A DNA stretch of 64,000 bases from Hungatella sp. UBA3048 (GCA_002367105.1 DFCS01000003.1:22635-86634); one strand, 5' to 3'. Numbered from the stretch's first letter, positions 33,490 through 43,077 are shown. Notes: generated from the letters alone by a model not told the origin. Program-made: numbers and translations.

Positions 33490-34785
33490 TTAGAATAAGA
33501 AGCCGGCGATGAACCGGATAATCGGCCCAATGATAAACATATCGGAATCAGCAGCCCACATAACTACATCAGGAACAGTCGTTGGTGCCAGGAACGTAAC
33601 CATAACATACTGGCCGATTGCAATGACTGTTGCCGTAATAACACCTGCAAACATCGCTCCTCTGATCCCTCCTGTTTTATTGCCAAAAACTCCTGCTGTT
33701 CCGGCATGGAAGAATATAGCAATCATCGTGGGAACAAACACATAGCCCACGGTATTTCCTAAAACTACAAGCCAGATTAAGCTTGCCACAAATGCTCCAA
33801 GGAATCCGATTATAACCGCATTGGGCGCATAGGGATAAACAATGGGTGCATCAAGGGCAGGTATAGCACCTGGAACGATTTTCGTAGCAATTCCCTTAAA
33901 TGCAGGTACCATTTCACCAATAAACATGCGGACTCCGAAAAGTACCACCGCAATACCGCCTGCAAATTGTAAACTGGTCAATATGGAGTATATGATAAAG
34001 CTTGTATCTCCTGAGGTTACAAGAATTTCTCTGGCACCCTCTGTATTTTTGATCATTAGAAGGATGGTACCAATGATGAACAAAACTGCCATCGTAATTC
34101 CGGTAACAATATTGGAATCCCTTAAAAAGCCCCATTTATCAGAGATAACCAGGTCTTCTGTGCTCTTGTCCTTATTTCCTACAAATTTGCCCGCCACTGC
34201 ACCTAAAAATGCAACTGAAGCTGATGTATGTCCCAGTGCCACACTGTCATTTCCCGTGATTTTTCTTAAGAAAGGCTGTGTCAAAGCAGGCTGTAATGTC
34301 CAGTAAACGCCCAATACAATTGATAAAAATACAGTTACTGCAAATGTATTTGCATTGATATTCTGATCAAAAATGATTCCTGCAAAAATAAGAGAAGTCC
34401 AGAACATCATGTGACCGGTTAAATAGATATATTTAAATTTTGTAATACGTGCCAGAAGCACATTGATCAGAAATCCGAATGTCATAGAAAGGGTAACAAC
34501 GGTTCCGAATCGTTGAACAAAATCATTCTGTCCCATATACTTGCCAAGACTCTGTGCTTCCAGTCCAAACACCTCAGCCCACATGGGCTGGAAAACGTTC
34601 AAAGAGGAAACTACAATTCCTGAACCAATTCCAATAATCTGGAAACCGATAATCGCTTTAATCGTTCCCTGAACCGTCTGGCTGAATGACTTCTTTTGGA
34701 GAATTAACCCCAACATAACGATAATTCCTAATAAAAAGCCGGCATTCCCAAAAATATTAGTTGCAATCCAATTTACTACTGCCAT
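33490..34785 (-). CDS. PTS IIC component, ascorbate (UlaA) type
   Basis: A 431-aa polytopic membrane component of a phosphotransferase system. The family signature is seen at the start (NWIATNIFGNAGFLLGIIVM) and in VYWTLQPALTQPFLRKITG, RMFIGEMVPAFKGIATKIVP and IPALDAPIVYPYAPNAVIIG. UlaA-type IIC proteins import L-ascorbate, but relatives carry other sugar acids and pentitols. With the separate IIB and IIA genes upstream, it forms a complete EII complex that takes up its substrate as a phosphate ester. Confidence 0.92.
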   Translation of the reverse strand: MAVVNWIATNIFGNAGFLLGIIVMLGLILQKKSFSQTVQGTIKAIIGFQIIGIGSGIVVSSLNVFQPMWAEVFGLEAQSLGKYMGQNDFVQRFGTVVTLSMTFGFLINVLLARITKFKYIYLTGHMMFWTSLIFAGIIFDQNINANTFAVTVFLSIVLGVYWTLQPALTQPFLRKITGNDSVALGHTSASVAFLGAVAGKFVGNKDKSTEDLVISDKWGFLRDSNIVTGITMAVLFIIGTILLMIKNTEGAREILVTSGDTSFIIYSILTSLQFAGGIAVVLFGVRMFIGEMVPAFKGIATKIVPGAIPALDAPIVYPYAPNAVIIGFLGAFVASLIWLVVLGNTVGYVFVPTMIAIFFHAGTAGVFGNKTGGIRGAMFAGVITATVIAIGQYVMVTFLAPTTVPDVVMWAADSDMFIIGPIIRFIAGFLF

Positions 34786-34808
34786 ACCTAAACCTCCTCC
34801 GATTGTAA

Positions 34809-35081
34809 TTAGAAAACATGGTTCTCCTTTAAAACTCGTTTAATTTCTTCTTTGTCTATAAAATTATCAAGAATAATTACTTTTCCCCTCGGGTTTTGAA
34901 GGGACTGTGCTATTTCTTTTGTTGTAACAATGAAATCACACGCTTCACCGCTTGCTGCAGAAGCATCGCTGTGTTCCACCTCCGCTTTCACTCCCTCTGC
35001 CTTAAACACATCCTCAATATTCATCCGAAGAATGAGGGATGATCCCATACCCAATCCACAAACTGCTAATACTTTCATCAT
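34809..35081 (-). CDS. PTS IIB component, UlaB/SgaB type
   Basis: A 90-aa cytosolic phosphocarrier. The phosphorylated cysteine is Cys8 in KVLAVCGLGMGSSLILRMN, the P-loop of the lactose/ascorbate IIB type. Full length. It passes phosphate from IIA to the substrate in IIC. Lies 15 nt after the IIA gene and 23 nt before IIC. Confidence 0.93.
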   Translation of the reverse strand: MMKVLAVCGLGMGSSLILRMNIEDVFKAEGVKAEVEHSDASAASGEACDFIVTTKEIAQSLQNPRGKVIILDNFIDKEEIKRVLKENHVF

Positions 35082-35096
35082 TTTCGTCTCCTTTGC

Positions 35097-35540
35097 TTAA
35101 TCATTGTTTATGATTGACATGACTTCATCAGCTGTCACGCACTGATACAACTTTTCTATCACATGTTCCCTCCCTAAAAGTCCGGCTATTTTCGTCATAA
35201 ACTCAAGATGTTCATTATCGCTGCTGGTTGCAAGTGCCATAATCAGCTTCACCGGATCATTGCTGCTTCCGAAAGAAACCGGGGTTTCAAGGGTGATTAA
35301 GGATATTCCTGATTGAATGACCCCCTCCTCCGGCCTTGCATGAGGCATTGCAAAACCGGGTGCAATGGCAAAATAAGGACCGTTCTTTTCGAAGTTTTTC
35401 AGCATTGCGTCAATATACTCCTGCCTGATATACCCCTCTTGAAGAAGCACCTGTCCGGCTTTTACAATCCCCTCCTGTGCGTCAGAGGCATCAAGCCTTA
35501 ATGCGATACATTTTTCATTGATAATACTCATTTCATTCAC
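35097..35540 (-). CDS. PTS IIA component, fructose/mannitol (UlaC) type
   Basis: A 147-aa PTS EIIA domain protein; the phospho-accepting histidine is in APGFAMPHARPEEGV at about residue 67. The other parts, VKLIMALATSSDNEHLEFMTKIAGLL, are typical. It is adjacent to the regulator gene (start one base after that gene's stop), so phosphorylation state of this EIIA and of the regulator's own EIIA domain are probably linked. Confidence 0.93.
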   Translation of the reverse strand: MNEMSIINEKCIALRLDASDAQEGIVKAGQVLLQEGYIRQEYIDAMLKNFEKNGPYFAIAPGFAMPHARPEEGVIQSGISLITLETPVSFGSSNDPVKLIMALATSSDNEHLEFMTKIAGLLGREHVIEKLYQCVTADEVMSIINND

Positions 35541-37637
35541 CTACTTTAATTTTTTAATATAGTCCAATAGCTGGCTTGGTGTTTCCACCTTTTTCTTATA
35601 GTCCAGGAAAGACTGGTTCTCACTTAATTCCATGAGAGCCGTCAGTGCTGCTGTATAATCATTGCCTGCAACATTACAGAAGCTGATAACCGTATCAATC
35701 TCTTTCCCATTATCAAATACTACAGGCTTTTTTAATGTAATCAGGCTGAATGCGGTCTTCTTCACATTATTCTTATTTCTGGCGTGAGGCAGGGCAATTC
35801 CATTGCCAATGGTGATATAAGAGCCGAACTCTTTGATATTTTTGATCATATCTTCCACATAGGACTGCAAGACACAATCCGTCTTTACCAGAAGACCGCC
35901 TGCCGCATCAATGGCTTCCTGCCAGTTTTTATAAGTTTGATTGACAAGGATCCTGCATTCTGGCAGATACTTTAACAAAATATCATATTTAGAATGTTTC
36001 AAATCTCTGATACCATTTAATTCCTTTAATTCTTTTTCTAAACGGGAACGATTGGTTATCACTGCATTCTGTTCTATTAACTGCATCAGCGTGGATAAAT
36101 CATTGCCTGCACGGACCATTCCTGCTTTTATCAAAGCTTCTGCATCCTGCTCTGTAAGCAGCGGATTCACTTCAACAACATTGCTGACTGTATTTATTTT
36201 TACAGGGACTGTTGATACGAATAAATCGATATTCTTATTATCCGAATAAGTATCCAGCCTATAATAAGGAATTACATCTTCGATCACCACATCAAACTTC
36301 TGCATAATTTTATTCTTCACCATTTGGGCGGTTCCAAAGCCCAATCCACAGATAAGAACAATCCTGCGGACCCGCTTCTTCTGTTTGCGGACCTGGGAAA
36401 TGATATTCTCAATCAGCAAAGTGAAATATCCGATATCATCTTGCGAAAATTTCTTTTCCAGATAATTTTCAAGCCCTTCTAAACTGCTCTCAACATCATG
36501 AAATGCCTCCCCGTATTCTTCTTTTATGTCCTGAAGAATTGGATTCTGAATATAAATGTTTCTCCTTACTCTCTCCACCGCTGCGTAAAAATGGTTGTAG
36601 AGCATGTCCAATGCTTCGTTTAAGCTGTATTCATTTGTTAATGACTGAAAAGACTGATTGGTATATTTCTGCAGCAGATCAGAAACCAGACGATGGATCC
36701 AGATCATACTTCCAATTAACAGATATTGGTCTTTTTCATTGCTTTCTATGGAATAACCTTTGTTCAAAACAATGACAAATTTAAAGAATTCTTCACAAGG
36801 CAGTTTGATCTTTAAATGTTTCTCACAGGAACTGCTGATGACTTCTGCCAGTTTTCTCCCTTCCAGTCCAACGTATTCCTTTGCATCTGCTGAAACGTAA
36901 TACCCGCTTCCCGTTCTGTAAAATACCAGAATCAGATTCAGCATAGCCAGTATATAGATTTCATCATTTTGAATCACCGGCAGATATTCCCATATGGAGG
37001 AAAATAAAGCCTCTGCCTTCTGTTCTGATTGAAACTGGTTAAAAACCTCTCCGATCCATTCTCTTAAAAAAGGATTGCAGTTACGGAGAGAAAGCTTCTT
37101 GTGTTTACTGTCCTGGCTGGAAAGACCGCAGTATTTGTAAAGCACATCTACAAGTGCGGAACGGATTACTGTTTCACTTCCATTTAACTCAATCCCCATT
37201 CTCTTATGGTTTACTAATTCCAGACCATATTCCCCGCATTTTTCCTTAACAACTGCAAGGGATTTCTTAACCGTAGACTTACTCACATCCAGATAGTCTG
37301 TAATTTCATCAATTGTATAGTGCAAATCAGCCAGATACCGAAAAATAATGGTCTCACAGCGGTCTTCCTTCGAAAGGTAATACAGTTCTTTTGTGATATG
37401 ATCCATCGTGAACTTCATGGATAAAGGGGCATTTTTTAGATAGCATCTTTTGTTATCTAGTACGAAACAGGCCTGTTGGGAGTTTTCTTTCAGAAAACTA
37501 TTGATTAAGTCGACAGCATATTTAAAAGAACGTTCCGTATATCCAAATCTCTCAATTAACTCTCTGTAATTAAACCCATCTTTCGATGAATTTACCAAAT
37601 AAAGAAGTTCGATTTCGCGCTTTCCGATTTGAAACAT
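35541..37637 (-). CDS. PRD-domain transcriptional regulator with EIIB and EIIA domains (MtlR/LicR type)
   Basis: A 698-aa multidomain activator. In order: N-terminal HTH domains (FGYTERSFKYAVDLIN and TIDEITDYLDVSKSTVKKSL), two PRD domains in the middle, an EIIB-like domain with its cysteine in IVLICGLGFGTAQMV near residue 430, and a C-terminal EIIA-like domain with GNGIALPHARNKNNV near residue 615. Such regulators are switched by HPr and EII phosphorylation, so the operon should respond both to its own substrate and to preferred sugars. It is the first gene of the operon. Confidence 0.93.
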   Translation of the reverse strand: MFQIGKREIELLYLVNSSKDGFNYRELIERFGYTERSFKYAVDLINSFLKENSQQACFVLDNKRCYLKNAPLSMKFTMDHITKELYYLSKEDRCETIIFRYLADLHYTIDEITDYLDVSKSTVKKSLAVVKEKCGEYGLELVNHKRMGIELNGSETVIRSALVDVLYKYCGLSSQDSKHKKLSLRNCNPFLREWIGEVFNQFQSEQKAEALFSSIWEYLPVIQNDEIYILAMLNLILVFYRTGSGYYVSADAKEYVGLEGRKLAEVISSSCEKHLKIKLPCEEFFKFVIVLNKGYSIESNEKDQYLLIGSMIWIHRLVSDLLQKYTNQSFQSLTNEYSLNEALDMLYNHFYAAVERVRRNIYIQNPILQDIKEEYGEAFHDVESSLEGLENYLEKKFSQDDIGYFTLLIENIISQVRKQKKRVRRIVLICGLGFGTAQMVKNKIMQKFDVVIEDVIPYYRLDTYSDNKNIDLFVSTVPVKINTVSNVVEVNPLLTEQDAEALIKAGMVRAGNDLSTLMQLIEQNAVITNRSRLEKELKELNGIRDLKHSKYDILLKYLPECRILVNQTYKNWQEAIDAAGGLLVKTDCVLQSYVEDMIKNIKEFGSYITIGNGIALPHARNKNNVKKTAFSLITLKKPVVFDNGKEIDTVISFCNVAGNDYTAALTALMELSENQSFLDYKKKVETPSQLLDYIKKLK

Positions 37638-38047
37638 GGCTTAACTCCATTCTTTTAATAACCACTAGTTAATTTTATAATATAGGATTGTAATTTTAAT
37701 GTAAAGGTCATCCTTGTGCTGTGTTTTTTACAACTAATACCCCAAATAAAATATCGTATCTCTCATTTTTTTAGTAATTCTATCCTTGGTTTTATACAAC
37801 ATTCATCCATGCTCCCTTTCTATGTCAGTATCTATTCTTTTCCCATGGATCTTAAATATACATTTTCCACGCATTTGCGCAATAACTTAAAAGTTTAATC
37901 TCTTCCCATACAATACTGTAACTTTTTTGTAACCCATTCAAGGAAAAAATCAGGTATACTACAGTAGTATTCGCATCAGCAAATTGTGGAACCCTATCAG
38001 GGATATCAGCCAGGAATACATAATTGAAAGAAAAAGGAGCACAAAAA
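37638..38047. other. Divergent promoter region, PRD regulator / lipoprotein
   Basis: These 410 AT-rich nt contain the minus-strand promoter at 37677-37705 and, for the plus-strand lipoprotein gene, only a TATACT box near 37955 without a well-spaced -35. No convincing gene or hairpin is present. Confidence 0.6.
37677..37705 (-). promoter_or_regulatory. Promoter of the PTS operon
   Basis: On the minus strand: TTTACA (37705-37700), 17-bp spacer, TATTAT (37682-37677). Confidence 0.65.
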
Positions 38048-39286
38048 ATGAACAAAAAATATACTGCAATGATATCAATCCTAATGGCTGGCACGGTCCT
38101 GTTAGCCGGTTGTCAGAAAGCCCCCATACAAGACAACACCTTGACAAAGCCGGTTGATGATGTGGCAGCATTAGGAGAATTTCTTCCTCCAGGAGCAGAA
38201 CTAATGACGCCAAAAAAAGCGGAGAAAAAACAGAGCATTTACATGGAAGACCTAAATAAGGATGGGAATCAGGAAGCCTTTCTCTTATACAGGGACCCTA
38301 AGGACAACCGTCAGGTCCATTTGATGTTTCTTGTAAAAGAAAACGGCGCCTGGCAGAAAAAGGCGGATATGGAAACTGGATTTATTGACGTTGATACATT
38401 TGACCTTGCTGACTTAGACGGCAACGGGACGCAGGAAGTCGCCTTAGGCGGCGGATTGTCCGATTCCGGCCATGACAACCGGCTTTATATTTACGAACTG
38501 CAAAACGGCGCTCTGGAACAGAAAGCGGATCTTTCTTACGATACACTTCAGATCTCTGATTTTAATGATGACCAGATACCTGATCTTATGATACTATCGA
38601 AAAAAGAAAACGAAATGCGGACCGCCGGACTCTATTCCTATGCGGAAGGAATGTTAAAGCCTATCTCTGAGATCGAACTGGATCCGGAAGGAACGTTAGA
38701 GCATGTTGCCTTAGGAGCATTGGCCGATGGAAAGAAAGCATTGTTTGCAGACAGCGGGATAGGCGCACATTCCATGCTGACAAAGATCATAGTTTATGAA
38801 AACGGCAATTTAAAAAAGGCAGGCGATCCTTCTGACAGCATCCTTATGAAGCCCTATCCGCTCTACAGCAGGGATATCAATGGAGATGGAATCGTAGAGG
38901 TTGGAGGAATGTACATTCCAAAAGGTTATGAAGACGCTGCCATGGCAGATATCCCTTTCCTTTACACTTATAAGGATTATTGTTCCGATGGCTCCTTTCA
39001 GACAGTAGAGGAACGTTATTCTGACAGCGGCCGCCACTTTTATGTCACCATACCCACAGAGCTTCATGAAAAAGTAACCATCAAACGGCTGGAAAATGGA
39101 ATCCACCTGATTTCTACCCAAGGAGATAATGTTTTATTCGAAGTGAAATGGGCGCCGAAGAATGTCGTTCCTGCTAACAGCACTCTTCTTGGGACCGCAA
39201 AAGACATAGTTTTTTACTCGGAATGGAAGGAAGAGACAAAAATTCCGGCAAGTGCCTTCCACCTGATGGAAGAAGAAATAAACTGA
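38048..39286 (+). CDS. FG-GAP/VCBS-like repeat lipoprotein
   Basis: A 412-aa surface lipoprotein with lipobox LLAGC (Cys22). It carries four calcium-loop-like repeats of the FG-GAP/integrin type: DLNKDGNQE, DLDGNGTQE, DFNDDQIPD and DINGDGIVE, spread over residues 75-300, which predict a beta-propeller. The start at 38048 follows AAGGAG. The next genes are a response regulator and a histidine kinase in the same direction, the first only 12 nt away, so this protein probably feeds an envelope signal to, or is the target of, that two-component system. Confidence 0.8.
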   Translation: MNKKYTAMISILMAGTVLLAGCQKAPIQDNTLTKPVDDVAALGEFLPPGAELMTPKKAEKKQSIYMEDLNKDGNQEAFLLYRDPKDNRQVHLMFLVKENGAWQKKADMETGFIDVDTFDLADLDGNGTQEVALGGGLSDSGHDNRLYIYELQNGALEQKADLSYDTLQISDFNDDQIPDLMILSKKENEMRTAGLYSYAEGMLKPISEIELDPEGTLEHVALGALADGKKALFADSGIGAHSMLTKIIVYENGNLKKAGDPSDSILMKPYPLYSRDINGDGIVEVGGMYIPKGYEDAAMADIPFLYTYKDYCSDGSFQTVEERYSDSGRHFYVTIPTELHEKVTIKRLENGIHLISTQGDNVLFEVKWAPKNVVPANSTLLGTAKDIVFYSEWKEETKIPASAFHLMEEEIN

Positions 39287-39298
39287 GGTAACACGCAC

Positions 39299-39985
39299 AT
39301 GAAAACAATTTTGGTAGTGGAAGACGAACTTTCAATCCGTAGTTTTGTCTGCCTGAACTTAAAGAAAAAAGAATATCATGTCCTGGAAGCAGAAACCGGT
39401 GAAAAAGCACTTATGCTTTTTAAGAGCCAGAAGATCGATGTTGTGATCCTGGATCTTATGCTTCCCGGCATAGACGGATTTACCGTTTGTGAAGAAATAA
39501 GAATCCTTGATCCTGCGGCAGGCATCATCATGCTGACCGCACGGTCTCAGGATGAGGATAAGGTCAAAGGCCTTATCCTCGGTGCCGATGATTATCTGAC
39601 AAAACCGTTTCATATGAAGGAACTGGAAGCCAGAATCTTATCCCTGCTACGCCGCCTGGATTATAAGACGGTAAGTGCTGCACCCACAATCCTCCGATCA
39701 GGGCCCTTTTCTCTTGACAGCATACGTAACAAATTATCCTGTTCCGGTCTTGAGATCAGGATCACTCCTACGGAAAGCTGTCTGCTTCAATTTTTTATGA
39801 ACAATAAAAATCAGGAATTTACAAGAGATCAGATCCTTGATGAAGTCTGGGGAACCCATTATTCCGGCGATCCAAAGGTGGTGGATGTAAACATCCGCCG
39901 GATCCGCCGAAAAATAGAACCGGATCCTTCTTCCCCTAAGTACTTATGTACGGAATGGGGTTATGGATATTTATGGAAGGAGTAA
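39299..39985 (+). CDS. OmpR/PhoB-family response regulator
   Basis: A 228-aa two-component response regulator. The receiver domain has the acidic pair in VVEDELS, the phospho-acceptor aspartate in VVILDLMLPGIDG, and the conserved lysine in DDYLTKPFHMKE. The C-terminal winged helix (EFTRDQILDEVWGTHY, VVDVNIRRIRRKIE, WGYGYLW) binds DNA. It shares an operon with the lipoprotein before it and the kinase after it. Confidence 0.96.
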   Translation: MKTILVVEDELSIRSFVCLNLKKKEYHVLEAETGEKALMLFKSQKIDVVILDLMLPGIDGFTVCEEIRILDPAAGIIMLTARSQDEDKVKGLILGADDYLTKPFHMKELEARILSLLRRLDYKTVSAAPTILRSGPFSLDSIRNKLSCSGLEIRITPTESCLLQFFMNNKNQEFTRDQILDEVWGTHYSGDPKVVDVNIRRIRRKIEPDPSSPKYLCTEWGYGYLWKE

Positions 39986-39989
39986 ATCC

Positions 39990-41408
39990 ATGAAGCGGAA
40001 GGTTGTACTTTATTTTATGTTTTTGATCGTTCTAACCCTGACTCTTGTCATGGTCTTTTTTGGCATTGGGATGAAACGGTACTTTTATCAGGAACTCTCC
40101 GATACTGTAAAAAATCATTCAGAAGCTGTTTTACCTGTTTGGACACAGCAGGGGGACTTTACCCGTTTGCTGCTGGCAGAAGAAAGCGACGCCATTATCA
40201 AAGCCTATAAAATGGATGATGCAGCCCTTTCTCTGCTGACACGAAACGGACAGATGATCCAGTCCTCCACCGGATATCTGGCAGAAAAAAACGAATCCAT
40301 TGACCCTGATGTTCTTCGGTTCCATACGGTTTATCACATAGAAAAACCAGAAAATGGCGGCGAAAAAATCATGGCTGTCTATACGCCTCTTCTATATGAA
40401 GGACAGATTGCAGGTGTTTTAAAATACGAAGTATCCCTGACTGATACGGATGCCAGAATCTATAAGCTTTTGTCCTGGGGATTAGTCGTGTGCATGCTGG
40501 TTGCATTTCTCGTATTCCTGGTCAGTTTTCACTTAGGCAATTCCATAGTAAAACCCTTAAAGAGCATTATCATGCTGACAAAACGAATGGCTGAGGGAAA
40601 TTATAAAGAAAAAATCGAAAAATCCTACCCCTATGAAGCAGGGGAACTGGTAGATATGCTTAATTATATGGCAGATGAGATCACAAAGGCAGACCACATG
40701 AAAAATGATTTCATCTCTTCCATATCCCATGAGCTACGGACCCCGCTCACCGGAATCAAGGGCTGGGTGGAAACCATGAGAGACCCTGAAGGCCTTACGG
40801 AGGACGAAATGAAGTTCGGCCTGAAGATCATAGACGAAGAAACCGAACGGTTGATCAGCCTGGTGGAAAGCCTGCTTGATTTTTCAAGATACCAGTCTGA
40901 CCGGATGAGTTTATCCCTCTCTTTTGTTCCATTTGATGAGCTGATAGAAAAAGTGACCTTTGAACTTTTAAAAAAGGCAGAAAAAAAGAATATCCATCTG
41001 ATCACGGAAACTACTCCAGTTGTCATAGAAGCCGACTGGGATAAGTTAAAGCAGGTGGTATTAAACGTGCTGGACAATGCCATAAAATTTTCGCCAAAAA
41101 GCAGCGACATCGTTATCACCCAGACAATTGAGGATCACTGTGTCCGCCTGGTCATACGGGATACGGGGATCGGAGTAAAAGCAGAGCATTTAAAATATCT
41201 CACCCAATCCTTTTATAAAGCGGATAAAAAATCCATGGGAGAAGGTCTGGGACTTGCCATCTCCCGAAAGATCATGACCCTTCATGGTGGTACCCTTTCC
41301 ATTGAAAGCGATTATGGAAGAGGCACCACCGTAACCCTTAATCTTCCCGGAAAGCAGGACTGTTTTCTTCCGTCAGAAAATAAACAAACGCAACCACCGG
41401 CAGGCTAA
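39990..41408 (+). CDS. Sensor histidine kinase
   Basis: A 472-aa membrane histidine kinase. A transmembrane segment at residues 5-25, an extracellular sensor of about 125 residues, a second transmembrane segment (LVVCMLVAFLVFLVSF), HAMP, the phospho-acceptor ISHELRTPLTGIKGW, and the ATPase boxes NVLDNAIKFSP, DTGIGVK and GEGLGLAISRK are all visible. Start at 39990 follows AAGGAG; an earlier in-frame ATG inside the regulator gene is unlikely. The last 16 residues (after TLNLPGKQ) extend past the usual kinase end into the antisense remnant of an MFS gene, so the C-terminal tail appears to be newly acquired sequence. Confidence 0.95.
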   Translation: MKRKVVLYFMFLIVLTLTLVMVFFGIGMKRYFYQELSDTVKNHSEAVLPVWTQQGDFTRLLLAEESDAIIKAYKMDDAALSLLTRNGQMIQSSTGYLAEKNESIDPDVLRFHTVYHIEKPENGGEKIMAVYTPLLYEGQIAGVLKYEVSLTDTDARIYKLLSWGLVVCMLVAFLVFLVSFHLGNSIVKPLKSIIMLTKRMAEGNYKEKIEKSYPYEAGELVDMLNYMADEITKADHMKNDFISSISHELRTPLTGIKGWVETMRDPEGLTEDEMKFGLKIIDEETERLISLVESLLDFSRYQSDRMSLSLSFVPFDELIEKVTFELLKKAEKKNIHLITETTPVVIEADWDKLKQVVLNVLDNAIKFSPKSSDIVITQTIEDHCVRLVIRDTGIGVKAEHLKYLTQSFYKADKKSMGEGLGLAISRKIMTLHGGTLSIESDYGRGTTVTLNLPGKQDCFLPSENKQTQPPAG

Positions 41409-41688
41409 ACCCGAACATTGATGCTGCAGCCCAATTTCCATGAGCATAAGACCAGCCTCCCAAAGCAGACCCAACCGCACCGGCCACTCCTGCGAAACCA
41501 AATAATGTGATTTCTTTTTGTGTCAGGTGAAAGTGCTGGGACAAATACAGCGGTACAACTGTCCAAAATAAACTGAAGCTTCCAAATAAAGCAGCCATAT
41601 ATAAATTCAGCTTTTGTAGAACAATTGATTTCTTATACGTTTGCAGGATTGAATGCGGAAAAATAACATTGGCTGGTTCATTTGACGC
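41338..41688 (-). pseudogene. MFS transporter remnant
   Basis: An open frame of 116 codons, without a good start, that reads like the C-terminal part of a major-facilitator protein: YKKSIVLQKLNLYMAALFG, SFSLFWTVVPLYLSQHFHL, GFAGVAGAVGSALGGWSYAH, then a last hydrophobic segment. The N-terminal half is missing, and the step from GFAGVAGAVG straight to SALGGW looks like an internal deletion of one or two helices. Its 3' end overlaps the histidine-kinase gene by 71 nt on the other strand. Confidence 0.7.
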
Positions 41689-41697
41689 TCACAAAAG

Positions 41698-41728
41698 AGA
41701 CGATAGAGAATAATTCTATCGTCTTTTC
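41698..41728. terminator. Bidirectional terminator
   Basis: AGACGATAGA (41698-41707) pairs with TCTATCGTCT (41715-41724), a 7-nt loop, followed by TTTTCTT on the plus strand and CTTTTGTG on the minus strand. It ends both the kinase transcript and the SleL-like gene. Confidence 0.8.
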
Positions 41729-41757
41729 TTAACCGTATTGATCTGGGGTATCAAATA

Positions 41758-43077
41758 TTACCAAGCAAAAATATTCGTTTGACAGTTAATTTCCGTAAGC
41801 CTCTTTATGTAATATTGAGTATTAATAATAAACCACATTTGGGTACAGAATCTCATAATCGTCCATATAGATAAACCCTGGAGATCATACTCTTCTACCA
41901 AGCCGGCTCTCGTGTCAAAACTTCTTGCATCTTTAAACCATACTAAATGCAGGATTTCATTGCTTTCCGTATAGAAGAAGTAAGGTGACTGTGCTTCTTC
42001 ATTAAATTGTATTGTTATACCATTATCCGCTGCAATTTCTACCGCACGATTATAACTTATTGCAGCGGCTTCTGTGACGCCAGGAACATAAGGAAGTACC
42101 CAATCATAACCCAGTGTGGTGATTCCGAATAGAATTTTTTCAGAGGGAATAATTCTGACTGCATAATCTAACAATTCTCTTAAAACGTTAACCGGGAAAA
42201 TTGAGTTCGGATAGCTATATGACAATGCCCAGTCATAGGATGAGAATATAATTCCATCTACAGATTCCGTTAATTTTCCATAATCTATTTTCTCAAAACT
42301 GACATTTGGAGCCTCAATATTCGCAATAGGCGTAACAGTAATCAGTATCTTATAACCCTCCGAATGAAATTTCTCAGATGCTCTTCTCAAATATTCTGCA
42401 AAGCTATTTAAGTTCTCATAAGTGATGTTTTCAGCATATATATTAATACCACAAAACCCTTTCTCATTCATTATGTTAAGAGCGTTATCAATAACACGAT
42501 CCTGCACAGAAGGATTATTTAAAATATTATTGGCCACTTCCGGGGCGACTAATCCATCTTCCGATAAAGTGGAAACAAACATGAGGGATGCAACACCATA
42601 AGTTTTTGCCAGATTGACAAGTTCCGTATCATCGGCTCTGTAGATAATTTCTCCTTCATTTGTAAGCCTATAATTGAATATAGACAGATAAGTTAAAAAA
42701 GGAAGTGTTTTTATTAAAACAGGTCTATCTATATACGAAAAGGCATAACCAATCGTTGTAATTGTTCTTGTTTTATTCGTCTGATAACTTATAACTATCG
42801 TTTCGCCGTCGTACAAAAATTCTCTATCGGAAAGATATGGATTATTTCTTAATAACTCCATTGTCGTAGTACCATGCTGCTTTGCAATACTCTCAAAGGT
42901 ATCACCGACTTTGACCGTATAAAGTGTTTCAGGCTGAACAATCACAATCGTTTGGCCTATTGCCAGGTTGCCAGGGTTTGTTAATCCATTTTCCAATATT
43001 AATCTGTCAGCAGGGATGTTATAATGCTCTGATATTGAATATATGGTATCTCCGGGTTGGACAACATGTATGATCAT
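41758..43077 (-). CDS. LysM-GH18 protein, SleL/YaaH-like spore cortex enzyme
   Basis: A 439-aa protein with two N-terminal LysM domains (HVVQPGDTIYSISEHYNIPA and YTVKVGDTFESIAKQHGTT) that bind peptidoglycan, then a GH18 chitinase-fold domain of the cortical-fragment-lytic-enzyme type, as in SleL/YaaH of spore formers. No signal peptide, as is usual for these spore-coat or mother-cell proteins. The catalytic strand reads GINIYAENI: the Glu is kept, but the Asp two residues before it, seen in most GH18 enzymes, is replaced. It may therefore be altered in activity. The end (TQMWFIINTQYYIKRLTEIN) fits the YaaH family. Confidence 0.88.
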   Translation of the reverse strand: MIIHVVQPGDTIYSISEHYNIPADRLILENGLTNPGNLAIGQTIVIVQPETLYTVKVGDTFESIAKQHGTTTMELLRNNPYLSDREFLYDGETIVISYQTNKTRTITTIGYAFSYIDRPVLIKTLPFLTYLSIFNYRLTNEGEIIYRADDTELVNLAKTYGVASLMFVSTLSEDGLVAPEVANNILNNPSVQDRVIDNALNIMNEKGFCGINIYAENITYENLNSFAEYLRRASEKFHSEGYKILITVTPIANIEAPNVSFEKIDYGKLTESVDGIIFSSYDWALSYSYPNSIFPVNVLRELLDYAVRIIPSEKILFGITTLGYDWVLPYVPGVTEAAAISYNRAVEIAADNGITIQFNEEAQSPYFFYTESNEILHLVWFKDARSFDTRAGLVEEYDLQGLSIWTIMRFCTQMWFIINTQYYIKRLTEINCQTNIFAW

